A stretch of DNA of 7,961 nt from Bryobacterales bacterium (GTDB lineage Bacteria; Acidobacteriota; Terriglobia; Bryobacterales; Bryobacteraceae), in NCBI GenBank assembly GCA_025462985.1, contig JAOAPP010000517.1, positions 1-7,961 of the forward strand, given 5' to 3'. Positions 7,851-7,961 of this stretch are shown here, one piece after another. A program made the translations under genes and the position numbers. Below the pieces are notes generated by a model. It was not told the DNA's origin. It saw nothing but the letters and a program-made list of their open reading frames with translations, and made no database searches. Each line of letters opens with the position of its first letter. Within the stretch, counting starts at the first letter, position 1.

Positions 7851-7855
7851 GGAGG
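7851..7855 (+). promoter_or_regulatory. Shine-Dalgarno deciding the TTG start at 7862
   Basis: A perfect GGAGG lies 6 nt before TTG 7862. It is the strongest ribosome-binding signal nearby and fixes a non-ATG start for the secreted protein. Confidence 0.7.
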
Positions 7856-7861
7856 ATCTAT

Positions 7862-7961
7862 TTGAAGTACTCGAGAACTTTTCGATCGTTGTCCTGGCCC
7901 GCGCTTCTGCTCAGCCTTTGTAGCTTCACCGCTCCCTCGGCCTTCGGTCAATTGACCAGCG
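7862..7961 (+). CDS. Secreted or envelope protein, N-terminus only (signal peptide)
   Basis: Only 33 codons are inside the window. Starting from TTG 7862 they give MKYSRTFRSLSWPALLLSLC, then SFTAPSAFGQLTS. That is a classical Sec signal peptide: a basic n-region (Lys2, Arg5, Arg8), a hydrophobic core at about 12-20, and a likely signal peptidase I site after Ala-Phe-Gly at about residue 29. Cys20 is not in a proper lipobox (Ser-Leu-Cys), so lipoprotein processing is less likely. The start is set by the GGAGG 6 nt upstream; no ATG in this frame competes. The product is exported, but its function cannot be told from this fragment. It follows rpoD by 165 nt with its own candidate promoter and a structured leader, so it is probably a separate unit. 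Confidence 0.75.
   Translation, partial: MKYSRTFRSLSWPALLLSLCSFTAPSAFGQLTS

Noticed and set aside
7751..7951. 66-codon minus-strand frame at the right end
   Set aside because: It is antisense to a well-supported signal peptide and its Shine-Dalgarno, with no features of its own.

Overview
The window looks like a chromosomal core region of a GC-rich, Gram-negative-type bacterium, most likely an Acidobacteriota (Terriglobia-like) genome. I infer this from the character of the proteins (an ECF sigma/anti-sigma pair followed by B-box zinc finger, DUF5668-like and DUF4097-like membrane proteins) and from the frequent non-ATG starts. It is not proven by a marker gene. There are eight genes, two of them cut by the window edges. 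I see no insertion sequence, phage gene, CRISPR array, tRNA or rRNA.

Left part, minus strand (about 1-5042): a tightly packed operon reading right to left. The order is ECF sigma factor (4362-5042), zinc-binding membrane anti-sigma factor (3760-4353), B-box zinc finger/multi-pass membrane protein (3017-3763), small two-helix membrane protein with a proline-rich tail (2701-3027), membrane-anchored DUF4097 beta-repeat protein (1286-2704) and recG (1-1266, cut at its C-terminus). Junctions are 8 nt, a 4-nt ATGA overlap, an 11-nt overlap, a 4-nt ATGA overlap and 19 nt, so co-transcription and translational coupling are likely. Three consecutive membrane proteins carry the same two-helix LiaI/LiaF-type module. 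The set reads as an envelope-sensing or envelope-maintenance unit under its own sigma factor, with recG at its tail. A candidate ECF-type autoregulatory promoter lies at 5081-5107.

Middle, plus strand (5043-5818): a 250-nt divergent spacer, then nrdR, the ATP-cone repressor of ribonucleotide reductase genes, closed by a good rho-independent terminator at 5780-5818.

Right part, plus strand (5857-7961): a promoter with a perfect TATAAT, a leader of about 170 nt holding a 9-codon mini-ORF, and rpoD, the primary sigma factor (6065-7696, GTG start). The RpoD reading frame runs about 35 codons past the normal end of region 4, through a terminator-like hairpin. Next come a 165-nt spacer with a strong long stem-loop abutting a Shine-Dalgarno, and the first 33 codons of a secreted protein (TTG start at 7862).

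The most interesting items are the ECF/Lia-like membrane operon ending in recG, the RpoD C-terminal extension through terminator sequence, and the structured leader at 7787-7849.
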